From Treponema sp. (GTDB lineage Bacteria; Spirochaetota; Spirochaetia; Treponematales; Treponemataceae): 12,670 bases of DNA. The notes under the pieces were generated by a model, which was given only the letters and a program-made list of their open reading frames with translations, was not told where the DNA came from and made no database searches. This document shows, piece after piece, positions 5,593 through 12,670 of the stretch; position 1 is the first letter of the stretch; each line of letters starts with the position of its first letter. A program made the position numbers and the translations under genes. The stretch is from assembly GCA_004554075.1 (NCBI GenBank), contig SFOB01000068.1:1-12670 (forward strand), written 5' to 3'.

Positions 5593-7691
5593 ACCCTAAA
5601 GAGATCTACCTGCGAACCAATCTTTCCAATGGCAACCTTAACCTGATCAGAAATCTCACTTAAGGTTACGCCAGTCTCATTAATCTTGCGGGCACCAACA
5701 GCCATTTCTTCCATACTGGTTGTAATCATTTCTGTTGCTTCTGCAAGAATCTGCATATCACGAACAATCTGAGCATTTCTGTCATTCATATCGTGTGAAG
5801 AATTTCTTACTTCGCTTGTAGAAGAGTTCAGGTGACGGAGTGCCTCCATAATCTGCTTAGAACCTTCGTTCTGTTCTTCCATTGCAGAATGAATCTGAAT
5901 AACAAGTTCATCTGTTTCCTTAATGCGGTTAGAAACTTCATTAAGAGCTGTACTTGCTTCATTAGAAGAGCCTACTACCTCAATAATAGAAGACATAATC
6001 TTACCAAGCTGTTCTCCAATTCTCTTAGACTGTTCAGATGATGTTTCAGAAAGCTTACGGATTTCATCAGCAACGACAGCAAATCCCTTTCCTGATTCAC
6101 CGGCATGTGCCGCCTCGATTGCCGCATTCATAGCAAGAAGGTTTGTCTGTTCTGCAATTGCAGAAATTGCAGTGTTTGCTTCTTGAAGCATTTCCGACTG
6201 TCCTTCAATCTGGCGAACCTTTTCGTTAACATCTTCCTGTTTAGAGAATCCAATTTCAGCATTATCTTCCAGAGCCTTAAATGATGCAGACATCTTTTCT
6301 ACAGATTTATTAACCGAATTGATATTTCCAATCATCTCTTCTACCGCAGCAGAAGCCTGAGTTACGCTTGAAGACTGATCTTCAATAAGACTGTCGAGGT
6401 CTGTAATTGCACTTGAAATATGCTGAACAGAAGAGTTTGTTGTTTCAACACTCTGTCCCTGGTTAGTAATCTGATTATGAATACTATCAATATTTGCAAG
6501 AATTTCTGTAATAGAACTTGAAGTATCCTGAGTACCTGCTTCAAGGTTTTCACCGCTGATACCAAGATCTGCTTTTGACTCTTTAAGAGTTTTTACAATC
6601 TCCTGCAGCTTATCCATAAACTCATCAAAATTGATGATAAGGGCACCAATTTCATCGCGAACATAAAGATTACAGCGCTTAGTCAAATCGGCATCGCCGC
6701 TTGAAAGATCTTTCAGGAAGACTGTAACGTTATTGATTCGCTTCATAATCCAGCGGACAAAGAAGTAACCTATTGTTGAAAGAATAAGGAAAAGAATTAC
6801 TGAAACCGGAACAATCATAGAAATTGTCTGGTTTCTTACCTTATCAATTACACTCATAGCCTTCGCTACGAAAACCATACCGGCAATTGAACCGTCTCCA
6901 TTTACGAGAGGTGAATATACGGTATAGTATTCAATTCCGGCAATTGTATTCTTTCCTGCGTATTCTTCTCCATCATAAAGAACCTGCTTTACAATTTCTT
7001 CATTATCAAGCTGGGTATTAAGCATATGAATACCAAGGGTTGTTGCGGCACGAGTCTTTCCGTCAAACACAGTACATTCAACAGTATGGTAATCATGAAC
7101 AATACTTACATAGCCGTCAGAACCCATTGTTGCAATATCATAAGCAATAAGAAGACAGCCAAGTTTTTTTCCATTTTTTACAACAGGAGTTGCAAAAATA
7201 AGACCGTATTTTAAAGTACCAATCTTTGCATAGCAGTATGATTTTTCGCCATCGATTGCTCTCTGGATAATAGGAAGATTTGGTTTTTCACCAGGATTAA
7301 TTTCCCAGCCGGCATAAATGGTTCCTGATGTATCAGTAATGGCAAGAAGATCTACACTACAAATCTCACCCTTTTCTTTAAGGTATACATTCGGGTCATC
7401 TTTATAAGTTCCATCAAGATAACCTTTAATATGGTCAGTTGAAGCCAGCATATCGCCGTATCCGCCAATGGTATCAAGCCAGTCCTCAAGAATCCATTGA
7501 ACACCACCTGTGGTATTTTCAAGTTCTTCAAGGCTTTCTGTATGCATACCGCGGTTAAAAACTGCAAATGCAACGGCTCCAGAAACAAAAACGCCAACCA
7601 TGCTGGCACCTACTATCATTGCTATAAGCTTAGTTTTTAAAGAAACATTCTTTTTCGGGTTAGGATCAAATCGGTCCAATGCTTTTGCCAT
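5589..7691 (-). CDS. Methyl-accepting chemotaxis protein with periplasmic Cache-like sensor
   Basis: A transmembrane chemoreceptor that passes ligand occupancy to CheA/CheW at the inner membrane. Order in 700 residues: short cytoplasmic start, membrane helix 1 (about 22-45), periplasmic sensor (about 48-288), membrane helix 2 (about 290-315), HAMP (about 316-368, with DLSSGDADLTKR), long signalling coiled coil, and the highly conserved hairpin tip (about 511-547, with EQTNLLAMNAAIEAA, GKGFAVVADEIRKL). The sensor contains DLLAITDTSGTIYAGW (114-129) and a second half ending YYTVYSPLVNGDGSIAG, typical of Cache domains, which bind small molecules such as amino or organic acids. The ligand is not predictable. 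Gln/Glu pairs along the helices (for example ASAAVEEM, SAMEEQN, SMEEMA) are candidate methylation regions. No C-terminal receptor-tethering pentapeptide is seen; it ends in FRV. The start has a good AGGAG site 7 nt upstream. Confidence 0.95.
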   Translation of the reverse strand: MAKALDRFDPNPKKNVSLKTKLIAMIVGASMVGVFVSGAVAFAVFNRGMHTESLEELENTTGGVQWILEDWLDTIGGYGDMLASTDHIKGYLDGTYKDDPNVYLKEKGEICSVDLLAITDTSGTIYAGWEINPGEKPNLPIIQRAIDGEKSYCYAKIGTLKYGLIFATPVVKNGKKLGCLLIAYDIATMGSDGYVSIVHDYHTVECTVFDGKTRAATTLGIHMLNTQLDNEEIVKQVLYDGEEYAGKNTIAGIEYYTVYSPLVNGDGSIAGMVFVAKAMSVIDKVRNQTISMIVPVSVILFLILSTIGYFFVRWIMKRINNVTVFLKDLSSGDADLTKRCNLYVRDEIGALIINFDEFMDKLQEIVKTLKESKADLGISGENLEAGTQDTSSSITEILANIDSIHNQITNQGQSVETTNSSVQHISSAITDLDSLIEDQSSSVTQASAAVEEMIGNINSVNKSVEKMSASFKALEDNAEIGFSKQEDVNEKVRQIEGQSEMLQEANTAISAIAEQTNLLAMNAAIEAAHAGESGKGFAVVADEIRKLSETSSEQSKRIGEQLGKIMSSIIEVVGSSNEASTALNEVSNRIKETDELVIQIHSAMEEQNEGSKQIMEALRHLNSSTSEVRNSSHDMNDRNAQIVRDMQILAEATEMITTSMEEMAVGARKINETGVTLSEISDQVKVAIGKIGSQVDLFRV

Positions 7692-7698
7692 AAATCAA

Positions 7699-7775
7699 CT
7701 CCTAAAAAATAAAAATATAAAAAAACTTCTATATCTTTATCTTTTTAATTATCGCACATTATGGCAGATTTGCAA
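7699..7775 (-). promoter_or_regulatory. MCP leader: Shine-Dalgarno site and possible promoter
   Basis: On the minus strand AGGAG (7699-7703) lies 7 nt before the MCP ATG and fixes the start. Upstream, TTGCAA (7770-7775), 16-nt spacer, GATAAT (7748-7753) is the best sigma-70-like pair, giving an A/T-rich leader of about 50 nt. The CGATAA at the -10 also matches the 3' half of the flagellar sigma-28 box, but no TAAA lies at the right distance. No clear leuA terminator is seen in the 99-base gap, so read-through from leuA is possible. Confidence 0.4.
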
Positions 7776-7790
7776 TGTTATTTTATTTTT

Positions 7791-9500
7791 TCAGCGTGAC
7801 TTAAAATTCAGGGCAGAAACAACGGCTGCAATACCGGCACGTCCTACGTTGGAACTCTTTCCAACACCCCATACCTGTTCTCCGTTTTCTTTTGTAATCT
7901 GAACATAAGCCATAGCCTGGGTATCTGATCCGGAACCTACAGAATGTTCGTGGAAGCTTGTGATATTAAAGGCAGGAGCCGGAGTCTGTTTCATTGCACT
8001 TACAAAGGCATCAAGAGGACCGTTACCATTTGCGGCAATTGCATAACGCTTTCCTTCCCATTCAACAGTTGCCATGCCGGCTACCTGCTCAGGAAGGTCG
8101 GTTCCACGTTCACCTTCAACGTGTCGTTCTGTAATATCAATTACATTAAGCGGAGATTTTGTATAAAGCCAGGTTTCTGCAAAAATGTCATAAACCTCTG
8201 CAGGGCTAAGCTCTCTCTGAAGCTCGTCTGCATGAGCCTTTATAACAGCACCGATAACCGGATGCATTGCTTTTGGCGCTGCAACACCAAACTTTGTTTC
8301 GAGAATATATGCAGCTCCACCCTTTCCACTCTGACTGTTGATTCTGATAATTCCATTGTACTCGCGGCCAATATCATGAGGATCAATCGGCAGATAAGGA
8401 ACATCCCAAAGCTCAGGAGCATTGCCGGAAAAACGTGCATTAATTGCCTTGCTGATTGCATCCTGATGAGAACCACTGAAGGCCGTAAAGACAAGCTCGC
8501 CTGCATAAGGGGAGCGAGGGTGTATAGGCATTGCTGTGAGTTTATTGAACTCGTCGGAAATTTTTTCCAGATCAGAAAAATCAAGCTGGGGATCAATTCC
8601 CTGGGTATACATATTGAGGGCAACTGTAACAATATCAAGGTTTCCGGTTCTCTCGCCGTTTCCAAAAAGACAACCTTCTACACGTTCTGCTCCGGCAAGA
8701 AGGCCAAGCTCACATTGAGCAACGCTCTCGCCACGGTCATTGTGATTATGAAGGGAAATTATGCAGTTTTCACGTTCAGGGAAATTCCTGCAAAAATATT
8801 CAATCTGATCTGCAAACTGATTTGGAAGACTGCACTCAACTGTTGCCGGCAGATTCAAAATCAATTTATTGTCTGCCCCGCCACCCCAGGCCTTCATAAC
8901 AGCGCTGCAGATTTCTATTGCATAATCTGATTCTGTCTGGGTAAAGTTTTCCGGAGAATATTCAAAGCGGAAGTTTGCTGGCAGGCGGCCTGCTGCCACT
9001 GCTTCTTTTGTAACTGCCGCAATATATTTTTTTACACACTTTACTCCGCTTACTGCCAGGTCTATAAGCTCTTCCTTTGACTTACCAAAATTATATTTTC
9101 TCTGGGCAGGCGAAGTTGCATTATAAATATGAAAAATTACATTCTTTGCACCTTCAATTGCTTCAAAGGTTCTGGCAATCAGATGTTCTCTTGCCTGGCA
9201 CAATACCTGAATATAAACATCATCGGGGATGAGATTTTCTGTAATGAGACGGCGGATAAATTCAAACTCGGTATCTGAAGCTGAAGGAAAGCCTACTTCA
9301 ATTTCCTTAAAACCAATCTTTACAAGCAGTTTAAAAAACTCAAGTTTCTGTTCTATGCCCATAGGATTCACAAGGGCCTGATTTCCATCGCGTAAATCAA
9401 CCGAACACCACACCGGAGCTTTTGTAATTATGTTTGAAGGCCATTTTCTGTCTTTTAAAGGCACAGAAATAAAGGGCTTATATTTTCCACCTGGATTCAT
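7791..9500 (-). CDS. leuA: 2-isopropylmalate synthase, type 2 (long form)
   Basis: Condenses acetyl-CoA with 2-oxoisovalerate, the committed step of leucine synthesis, in the cytoplasm. The 569 residues match the long actinobacterial/yeast-type LeuA rather than the shorter E. coli type; the opening KYKPFISVPLKDRKWPSN and KAPVWCSVDLRDGNQALVNP are characteristic. The HMGL-like TIM barrel (about 30-310) shows the catalytic and metal residues Arg37 and Asp38 in DLRDGNQ, His251 and His253 in HNHND, and GNGERTGN (280-287). A linker with IHPRSPYAGE and an SGKGG motif (391-395) leads to the C-terminal regulatory domain (about 430-565, including NGNGPLDAF and GSGSDTQAMAYV), which in the family binds leucine for feedback inhibition. 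No other leu gene is in view. No T-box, leucine-rich leader peptide or attenuator is visible upstream. The ATG has no Shine-Dalgarno sequence; an in-frame TAA four codons upstream excludes a longer start. Confidence 0.95.
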   Translation of the reverse strand: MNPGGKYKPFISVPLKDRKWPSNIITKAPVWCSVDLRDGNQALVNPMGIEQKLEFFKLLVKIGFKEIEVGFPSASDTEFEFIRRLITENLIPDDVYIQVLCQAREHLIARTFEAIEGAKNVIFHIYNATSPAQRKYNFGKSKEELIDLAVSGVKCVKKYIAAVTKEAVAAGRLPANFRFEYSPENFTQTESDYAIEICSAVMKAWGGGADNKLILNLPATVECSLPNQFADQIEYFCRNFPERENCIISLHNHNDRGESVAQCELGLLAGAERVEGCLFGNGERTGNLDIVTVALNMYTQGIDPQLDFSDLEKISDEFNKLTAMPIHPRSPYAGELVFTAFSGSHQDAISKAINARFSGNAPELWDVPYLPIDPHDIGREYNGIIRINSQSGKGGAAYILETKFGVAAPKAMHPVIGAVIKAHADELQRELSPAEVYDIFAETWLYTKSPLNVIDITERHVEGERGTDLPEQVAGMATVEWEGKRYAIAANGNGPLDAFVSAMKQTPAPAFNITSFHEHSVGSGSDTQAMAYVQITKENGEQVWGVGKSSNVGRAGIAAVVSALNFKSR

Positions 9501-9506
9501 ATAATC

Positions 9507-9547
9507 AATTTACCGTATAAACATTATTGAATTCAACTGCTATTATA
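9507..9547 (-). promoter_or_regulatory. Candidate leuA promoters
   Basis: Two minus-strand options exist. TTGAAT (9531-9536), 18-nt spacer, TAAATT (9507-9512) sits 6 nt before the ATG and would give a leaderless message, as at three other genes here. Alternatively a perfect TATAAT (9542-9547) would give a leader of about 35 nt, but with a poor -35 and still no Shine-Dalgarno site. Confidence 0.35.
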
Positions 9548-9577
9548 TAGTAAAATTATTTATCACATTATCAGGAG
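9518..9577 (+). promoter_or_regulatory. TAXI-TRAP operon promoter and Shine-Dalgarno site
   Basis: TAAACA (9518-9523), 17-nt spacer, TATTAT (9541-9546) preceded by TGC, an extended -10 element. The predicted start is near 9553, giving a short leader with AGGAG (9573-9577) 7 nt before the ATG. The -10 overlaps a perfect TATAAT read on the opposite strand toward leuA. Confidence 0.55.
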
Positions 9578-9584
9578 ACAGATT

Positions 9585-10553
9585 ATGAAGAAAGTATTCA
9601 AAGCTTCATTGGCACTGCTCGCAGCTGCCCTCGTTTTCAGCGGATGTTCAAAATCAAATGCAAACGCTAAAAAAGACTACATTCTTGCAACTGGTGGTAC
9701 AAGCGGTACTTACTATCCGTTTGGTGGCGCAATTGCAAATATCTGGAACACAAAGATTGCCAACATGAACGTTACAGCTCAGGCAACTGGTGCTTCTGCA
9801 GAAAACCTCAGACTTATTAACAAAGGTGAGGCTGAATTTGGTACAGTTCAGAACGATGTTATGGACTATGCTTATCATGGAACAGATATGTTTGCTGGCG
9901 AAAAGCTTTCAAATATTATGACAATCGGAACTATGTATCCGGAAGTTGTACAGATTGCAGTTTCTGAAAAGAGCGGAATTAAATCTGTAGCTGATTTCCG
10001 CGGAAAGCGCATTTCTGTTGGCGATGCTGGTTCTGGAGTTGAATTCAACGCTAAACAGATTCTCGAAGGCTACGGTCTTACTTTTGATGACATCAAAAAG
10101 AGCAACCTTTCTTTCAAGGAATCTGCAGAAGGTATTCAGAACGGAACTTTGGACGGATGTTTCATTACAGCCGGTGTTCCTAACTCTGCTCTTCAGGAGC
10201 TTGCATTCACAGCTGGTCTTGTTTTAATTCCAATCGAAAAAGATGCTGCTGACGCTATCTGCGACAAGTACGGCTTCTATACATACACAACAATCCCAGG
10301 TGGTACATACAAGGGAACTGACACTGATACTCCAGCTCTCGCAATCAAGGCTACTCTCGCTGTAAGCTCAAAACTCGACGAAGATACTGTTTACGAGATG
10401 ACTAAGGCTCTCTTTGAAAACCTCGACGAACTTGCCCGCGGTCACGCAAAGGGTAAGGAAGTTTCAGCTGCATCTGCAATCACAGGTGTTTCTGTACCAT
10501 TCCACCCGGGTGCAAAAAAGTACTACAAAGAAATTGGACTTAACGTTAACTAA
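9585..10553 (+). CDS. TAXI-family TRAP transporter solute-binding lipoprotein
   Basis: Extracytoplasmic substrate-binding component of a TRAP transporter. It captures a solute outside the inner membrane and hands it to the DctQM permease, with uptake driven by an ion gradient. The 322 residues start with a lipoprotein signal (MKK, hydrophobic core 8-18) and lipobox FSGC with Cys21 as the lipidation site. The TAXI family is recognised by ATGGTSGTYYPFGGAIANIW (about 35-54), then VTAQATGASAENLRLI, a central KSVADFRGKRISVGDAGSGVEFNA stretch and GTLDGCFITAGVPNSALQELA. Known TAXI substrates are mainly amino acids such as glutamate or glutamine, and other carboxylates; the ligand here is unknown. 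Codon choice looks more selective than in its neighbours (frequent CTC, AAC and GGT), consistent with high expression, as expected for a binding protein needed in excess over its permease. Its stop overlaps the DUF1850 start by one base (TAATG). Confidence 0.95.
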   Translation: MKKVFKASLALLAAALVFSGCSKSNANAKKDYILATGGTSGTYYPFGGAIANIWNTKIANMNVTAQATGASAENLRLINKGEAEFGTVQNDVMDYAYHGTDMFAGEKLSNIMTIGTMYPEVVQIAVSEKSGIKSVADFRGKRISVGDAGSGVEFNAKQILEGYGLTFDDIKKSNLSFKESAEGIQNGTLDGCFITAGVPNSALQELAFTAGLVLIPIEKDAADAICDKYGFYTYTTIPGGTYKGTDTDTPALAIKATLAVSSKLDEDTVYEMTKALFENLDELARGHAKGKEVSAASAITGVSVPFHPGAKKYYKEIGLNVN

Positions 10554-11089
10554 TGCCTAAAAAGTTATTTTCACTAATAATAACTTTTTTTCTTGCTGCA
10601 GCGGGATTTTTCTTTCTTCCTGCAGTAAGAGTTCTTTCGGTAAGCAGCAGAAAAAATCCCGCTCAGGTATTTTACTCTGCTGCTGCCTGTAAAGAAGGTT
10701 TTATAATTTCATATACACACTCTGTAAATAAAGGCAGAGTACACGATTTTTACAGACCAGCCAAAGACGGCGGTCTTGAATTATACAAAACAGAATTTGT
10801 TTCTTATGGAGCGGGAATCCCGGAACCTGAAGAAACTCCCGGTGCAGTTTTTACCGTAACTGATGACGGATATTTCATAGAAAACCTGAACAGATACCTT
10901 CCCCGCCTTACAATGGCAGTTGGTTTAATTGCAAACCATTCACTTGCAGCTGGTTCTGATTTTTACGAACAAAGAGAATATTTCCTTACCTCTTTCTTTG
11001 AACCACAGACAAGTATAATTCTGGAAATAAAGAGAATATCTCTTTTTAAATATATGAGATTGTCGGATCCAGTCCGACACAACACTTAA
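10553..11089 (+). CDS. DUF1850 protein of the TAXI-TRAP operon
   Basis: A 178-residue protein with an N-terminal hydrophobic segment (about 5-30), either a signal peptide or a membrane anchor, then a soluble domain presumably outside the cytoplasmic membrane. The DUF1850 pattern is visible: ISYTHSVNKGRVHDFYR (52-68), LELYKTEFVSYGAGIPE (75-91) and a later GYFIENLNRYLPRLTMAVG. The biochemical role is not known to me. The family is repeatedly found between TAXI binding proteins and fused DctQM permeases, so an accessory role in assembly or substrate hand-over is a reasonable inference. The start codon overlaps the stop of the binding-protein gene (TAATG) and has no clear Shine-Dalgarno site of its own, pointing to translational coupling. 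Its first codons and last 20 codons lie in hairpin-forming sequence. Confidence 0.88.
   Translation: MPKKLFSLIITFFLAAAGFFFLPAVRVLSVSSRKNPAQVFYSAAACKEGFIISYTHSVNKGRVHDFYRPAKDGGLELYKTEFVSYGAGIPEPEETPGAVFTVTDDGYFIENLNRYLPRLTMAVGLIANHSLAAGSDFYEQREYFLTSFFEPQTSIILEIKRISLFKYMRLSDPVRHNT
10559..10591 (+). other. Terminator-like hairpin just after the TAXI gene stop
   Basis: Perfect 11-bp arms AAAAAGTTATT (10559-10569) and AATAACTTTTT (10579-10589) enclose a 9-nt loop, and the T-run continues to seven T (10585-10591). It begins six bases after the TAXI stop, inside the first codons of DUF1850. The A/T-rich stem makes it a weak, leaky terminator or an mRNA 3'-end stabiliser. Either would give more binding protein than permease. 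Confidence 0.5.
11029..11047 (+). other. Hairpin with T-run near the 3' end of DUF1850
   Basis: AAAGAGA (11029-11035), loop ATA, TCTCTTT (11039-11045), with two further T. A 7-bp stem inside coding sequence; it may be a weak pause or attenuation site, or chance. Confidence 0.3.
11061..11079 (+). other. GC-richer hairpin upstream of the TRAP permease ribosome site
   Basis: TGTCGGA (11061-11067), loop TCCAG, TCCGACA (11073-11079): a perfect 7-bp stem covering the last DUF1850 codons, about 18 nt before the permease Shine-Dalgarno site. No T-run follows, so it is not a terminator; it could block RNA decay or affect loading on the permease start. Confidence 0.4.
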
Positions 11090-11097
11090 TTACAAAA

Positions 11098-11104
11098 AAG
11101 GAGG
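11098..11104 (+). promoter_or_regulatory. Strong Shine-Dalgarno site of the TRAP permease
   Basis: AAGGAGG, a full match to the anti-Shine-Dalgarno core, with a 6-nt spacer to the ATG at 11111. It fixes the permease start and is the strongest such site in the window. Confidence 0.85.
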
Positions 11105-11110
11105 GTCCCC

Positions 11111-12670
11111 ATGGACAAAGAACAGAATGAAGAAATTACCAGCAGCGCGATTGATAACATTCTTCCAACTTCCAACGAAGATGAAATGAAGAATCTGATG
11201 AAAAATCTTGATCGTGAACAGGCTTACCGCGAGCATAAATGCTGGCGCCAATATATTACGGTTATAGTTTCTTTCATATTTGTTGCCTTCCAACTTTATG
11301 CAACTCTTTCAGGTGCAGTTACAGCCCAGATTTTACGAGCAACACATCTTGCTTTTGTTCAATTCCTGGCTTTCCTGCTTTTCCCTGCAACTAAAAAACT
11401 GCCAAGAGATACACTTCCTCTTTATGATGTAATTCTGGGCCTTGTAGGAGCAGGCTGCTGGATGTATATAGTAATCAACTTTCAGCAGCTTGTACGCCGC
11501 TCAGGCAACAACACTGTTCTTGATGTTATAATCGGAATCATAGGTATTCTTATTCTCTTTGAAAGCTGCCGCCGTATCGTTGGTCTTCCAATCATGATTA
11601 TTGCAGGTACCTTTGTTGTTTATGCCTTCGTTGGAAAATACCTGCCGGGCTTTTTACACCACCGCGGCTATTCGCTTCAGCGTGTCGTATGCCACCTTTT
11701 CTACAACACAGAAGGAATCATGGGAACTCCAATAGGAGCCTGTTCTACCTTTATCTTCCTGTTTATTCTCTTTGGTGCCCTGCTTGAAAAAACAGGAATC
11801 GGCCAGTTCTTTATTGATCTTTGTAACGCAATTGCCGGAGGTGCAAGCGGAGGTCCTGCTAAGGTAGCAGTTCTTTCTTCTGCCCTTCTTGGTACCGTTT
11901 CAGGCTCTTCTGTTTCAAATACAGTTGGATCTGGTTCTTTTACAATTCCTATGATGAAAAAACTGGGCTACAAGGGTGAGTTTGCAGGTGCCGTAGAAGC
12001 TTCTGCATCTACCGGTGGACAGCTCATGCCTCCTATCATGGGTGCTGCAGCCTTCCTCATGGCAGAAAGCCTTGGAATGCCTTATATTACAATCGTAAAG
12101 GCAGCCGTTATTCCTGCTCTTCTCTACTTTACAGGAATCTTTATTACAGTTCACCTCGAAGCTAAAAAGCTTGGTCTTAAAGGAATGCCTCGCGAACAGC
12201 TTCCACGCTTCCTCCCGCTCTTCCTCAGCAAGGGTTATATGATTCTTCCTCTGGTTGTAATCATCTGGTTCCTTTGTGCCGGAAAAACTGCCGTATACGC
12301 AGCCCTTATGGGAATTGTTGCCTGTCTTGTCATTGGAATTGTAGTTTCTATTGTAGACCTTGCAAAAGGCCGCAAGCCAACCTTTGGTTCAAGAGATTTA
12401 ATTGATGTTATGTGTGCCGCTGCCCGCAATATCATCAGTGTAGCAATTGCCTGTGGTATGGCCGGAATTATTATTGGTGTTGTAACACTTACAGGCCTTG
12501 GCCTTAAACTTGGAGCAGGTCTTGTTTCACTTGCCGGAGGAAAACTTTTCCTTACACTTGTATTTACAATGCTTGCCTCAATTATCCTTGGTATGGGTGC
12601 TCCAACTACAGCAAACTATCTGATTACTTCTACAATCACTGCAGGTGCAATTATCCAGCTTGGTGTACAG
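11111..12670 (+). CDS. TRAP transporter fused permease (DctQM), cut by window edge
   Basis: Inner-membrane permease of the TAXI-TRAP system. The first 520 residues are present; fused family members usually run to roughly 630-700, so the C-terminus is missing. An acidic cytoplasmic leader (about 1-43) precedes the DctQ-like four-helix part (about 45-180). The DctM-like transport part starts near 200, with FGALLEKTGIG (221-231), LGTVSGSSVSNTVGSGSF (260-277), PMMKKLGYKGEFAGAVEA (280-297) and STGGQLMPPIMG (300-311). The second inverted half carries LGMGAPTTANYL (493-504), the matching transport motif. In related TRAP systems these Gly/Ser/Thr-rich loops bind sodium ions and substrate, so Na+-driven uptake is expected. 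It lies 21 nt after DUF1850 on the same strand and completes the operon. The start is set by the AAGGAGG site. Confidence 0.94.
   Translation, partial: MDKEQNEEITSSAIDNILPTSNEDEMKNLMKNLDREQAYREHKCWRQYITVIVSFIFVAFQLYATLSGAVTAQILRATHLAFVQFLAFLLFPATKKLPRDTLPLYDVILGLVGAGCWMYIVINFQQLVRRSGNNTVLDVIIGIIGILILFESCRRIVGLPIMIIAGTFVVYAFVGKYLPGFLHHRGYSLQRVVCHLFYNTEGIMGTPIGACSTFIFLFILFGALLEKTGIGQFFIDLCNAIAGGASGGPAKVAVLSSALLGTVSGSSVSNTVGSGSFTIPMMKKLGYKGEFAGAVEASASTGGQLMPPIMGAAAFLMAESLGMPYITIVKAAVIPALLYFTGIFITVHLEAKKLGLKGMPREQLPRFLPLFLSKGYMILPLVVIIWFLCAGKTAVYAALMGIVACLVIGIVVSIVDLAKGRKPTFGSRDLIDVMCAAARNIISVAIACGMAGIIIGVVTLTGLGLKLGAGLVSLAGGKLFLTLVFTMLASIILGMGAPTTANYLITSTITAGAIIQLGVQ

Noticed and set aside
7741..7790. 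Possible sigma-28 (flagellar) promoter for the MCP gene
   Set aside because: Only CGATAA of the -10 consensus is present and no TAAA lies about 15 nt upstream; a sigma-70-like pair fits at least as well.
7944..8930. 328-codon open frame on the plus strand opposite leuA
   Set aside because: It is Cys/Asn/Ile-rich, has no recognisable domain or good ribosome site, and lies wholly antisense to a firmly identified leuA.
9501..9584. T-box or leucine attenuator ahead of leuA
   Set aside because: The 84-base gap is too short, with no leucine codon run, no T-box core sequence and no terminator stem.
1..12670. CRISPR arrays, insertion sequences, prophage genes, defence systems
   Set aside because: No regularly spaced repeats, transposase motifs, terminal inverted repeats or phage-like genes were seen; all nine protein genes are housekeeping, chemotaxis or transport.

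Overview
The window looks like a chromosomal segment of a spirochaete, most likely a gut or rumen Treponema. That is an inference from the gene set (CBS/DRTGG-type family II pyrophosphatase, a large Cache-type chemotaxis receptor, type 2 LeuA, a TAXI-TRAP operon) and the A/T-rich spacers; no single marker proves it. There are nine protein genes and one tRNA gene, tightly packed. No insertion sequence, CRISPR array, phage gene or rRNA was seen, and no gene-free stretch exceeds about 100 bases.

Left part (1-3935, all minus strand): the N-terminal half of GMP synthase (guaA, cut by the window edge), a manganese-dependent inorganic pyrophosphatase with a CBS-DRTGG-CBS insert, an AEC-family permease and a small-multidrug-export family membrane protein. 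The last two are coupled, with a 1-nt gap between them. Centre (3964-5592, plus strand): a tRNA-Leu(UAA) with its own promoter and intrinsic terminator, then murD starting 12 bases after the terminator T-tract. Next, on the minus strand, are a methyl-accepting chemotaxis protein that overlaps the murD stop by 4 nt, and leuA (2-isopropylmalate synthase, type 2). Right part (9585-12670, plus strand): divergent from leuA, a TAXI-type TRAP operon of a solute-binding lipoprotein, a DUF1850 protein and a fused DctQM permease (cut by the right edge). The three TRAP products should form one secondary uptake system.

The most interesting signal is in the starts rather than the proteins. Four genes (guaA, the pyrophosphatase, the small export protein and leuA) lack a Shine-Dalgarno sequence, and each has a -10-like hexamer ending exactly 6 nt before ATG. 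This is the geometry expected of leaderless mRNAs. Five other genes (AEC permease, murD, MCP, TAXI protein, TRAP permease) have clear Shine-Dalgarno sites, and DUF1850 is start/stop coupled. Other points are back-to-back promoters sharing one -35 box, overlapping opposed -10 boxes between leuA and the TAXI gene, and terminator-like hairpins inside the TRAP operon.
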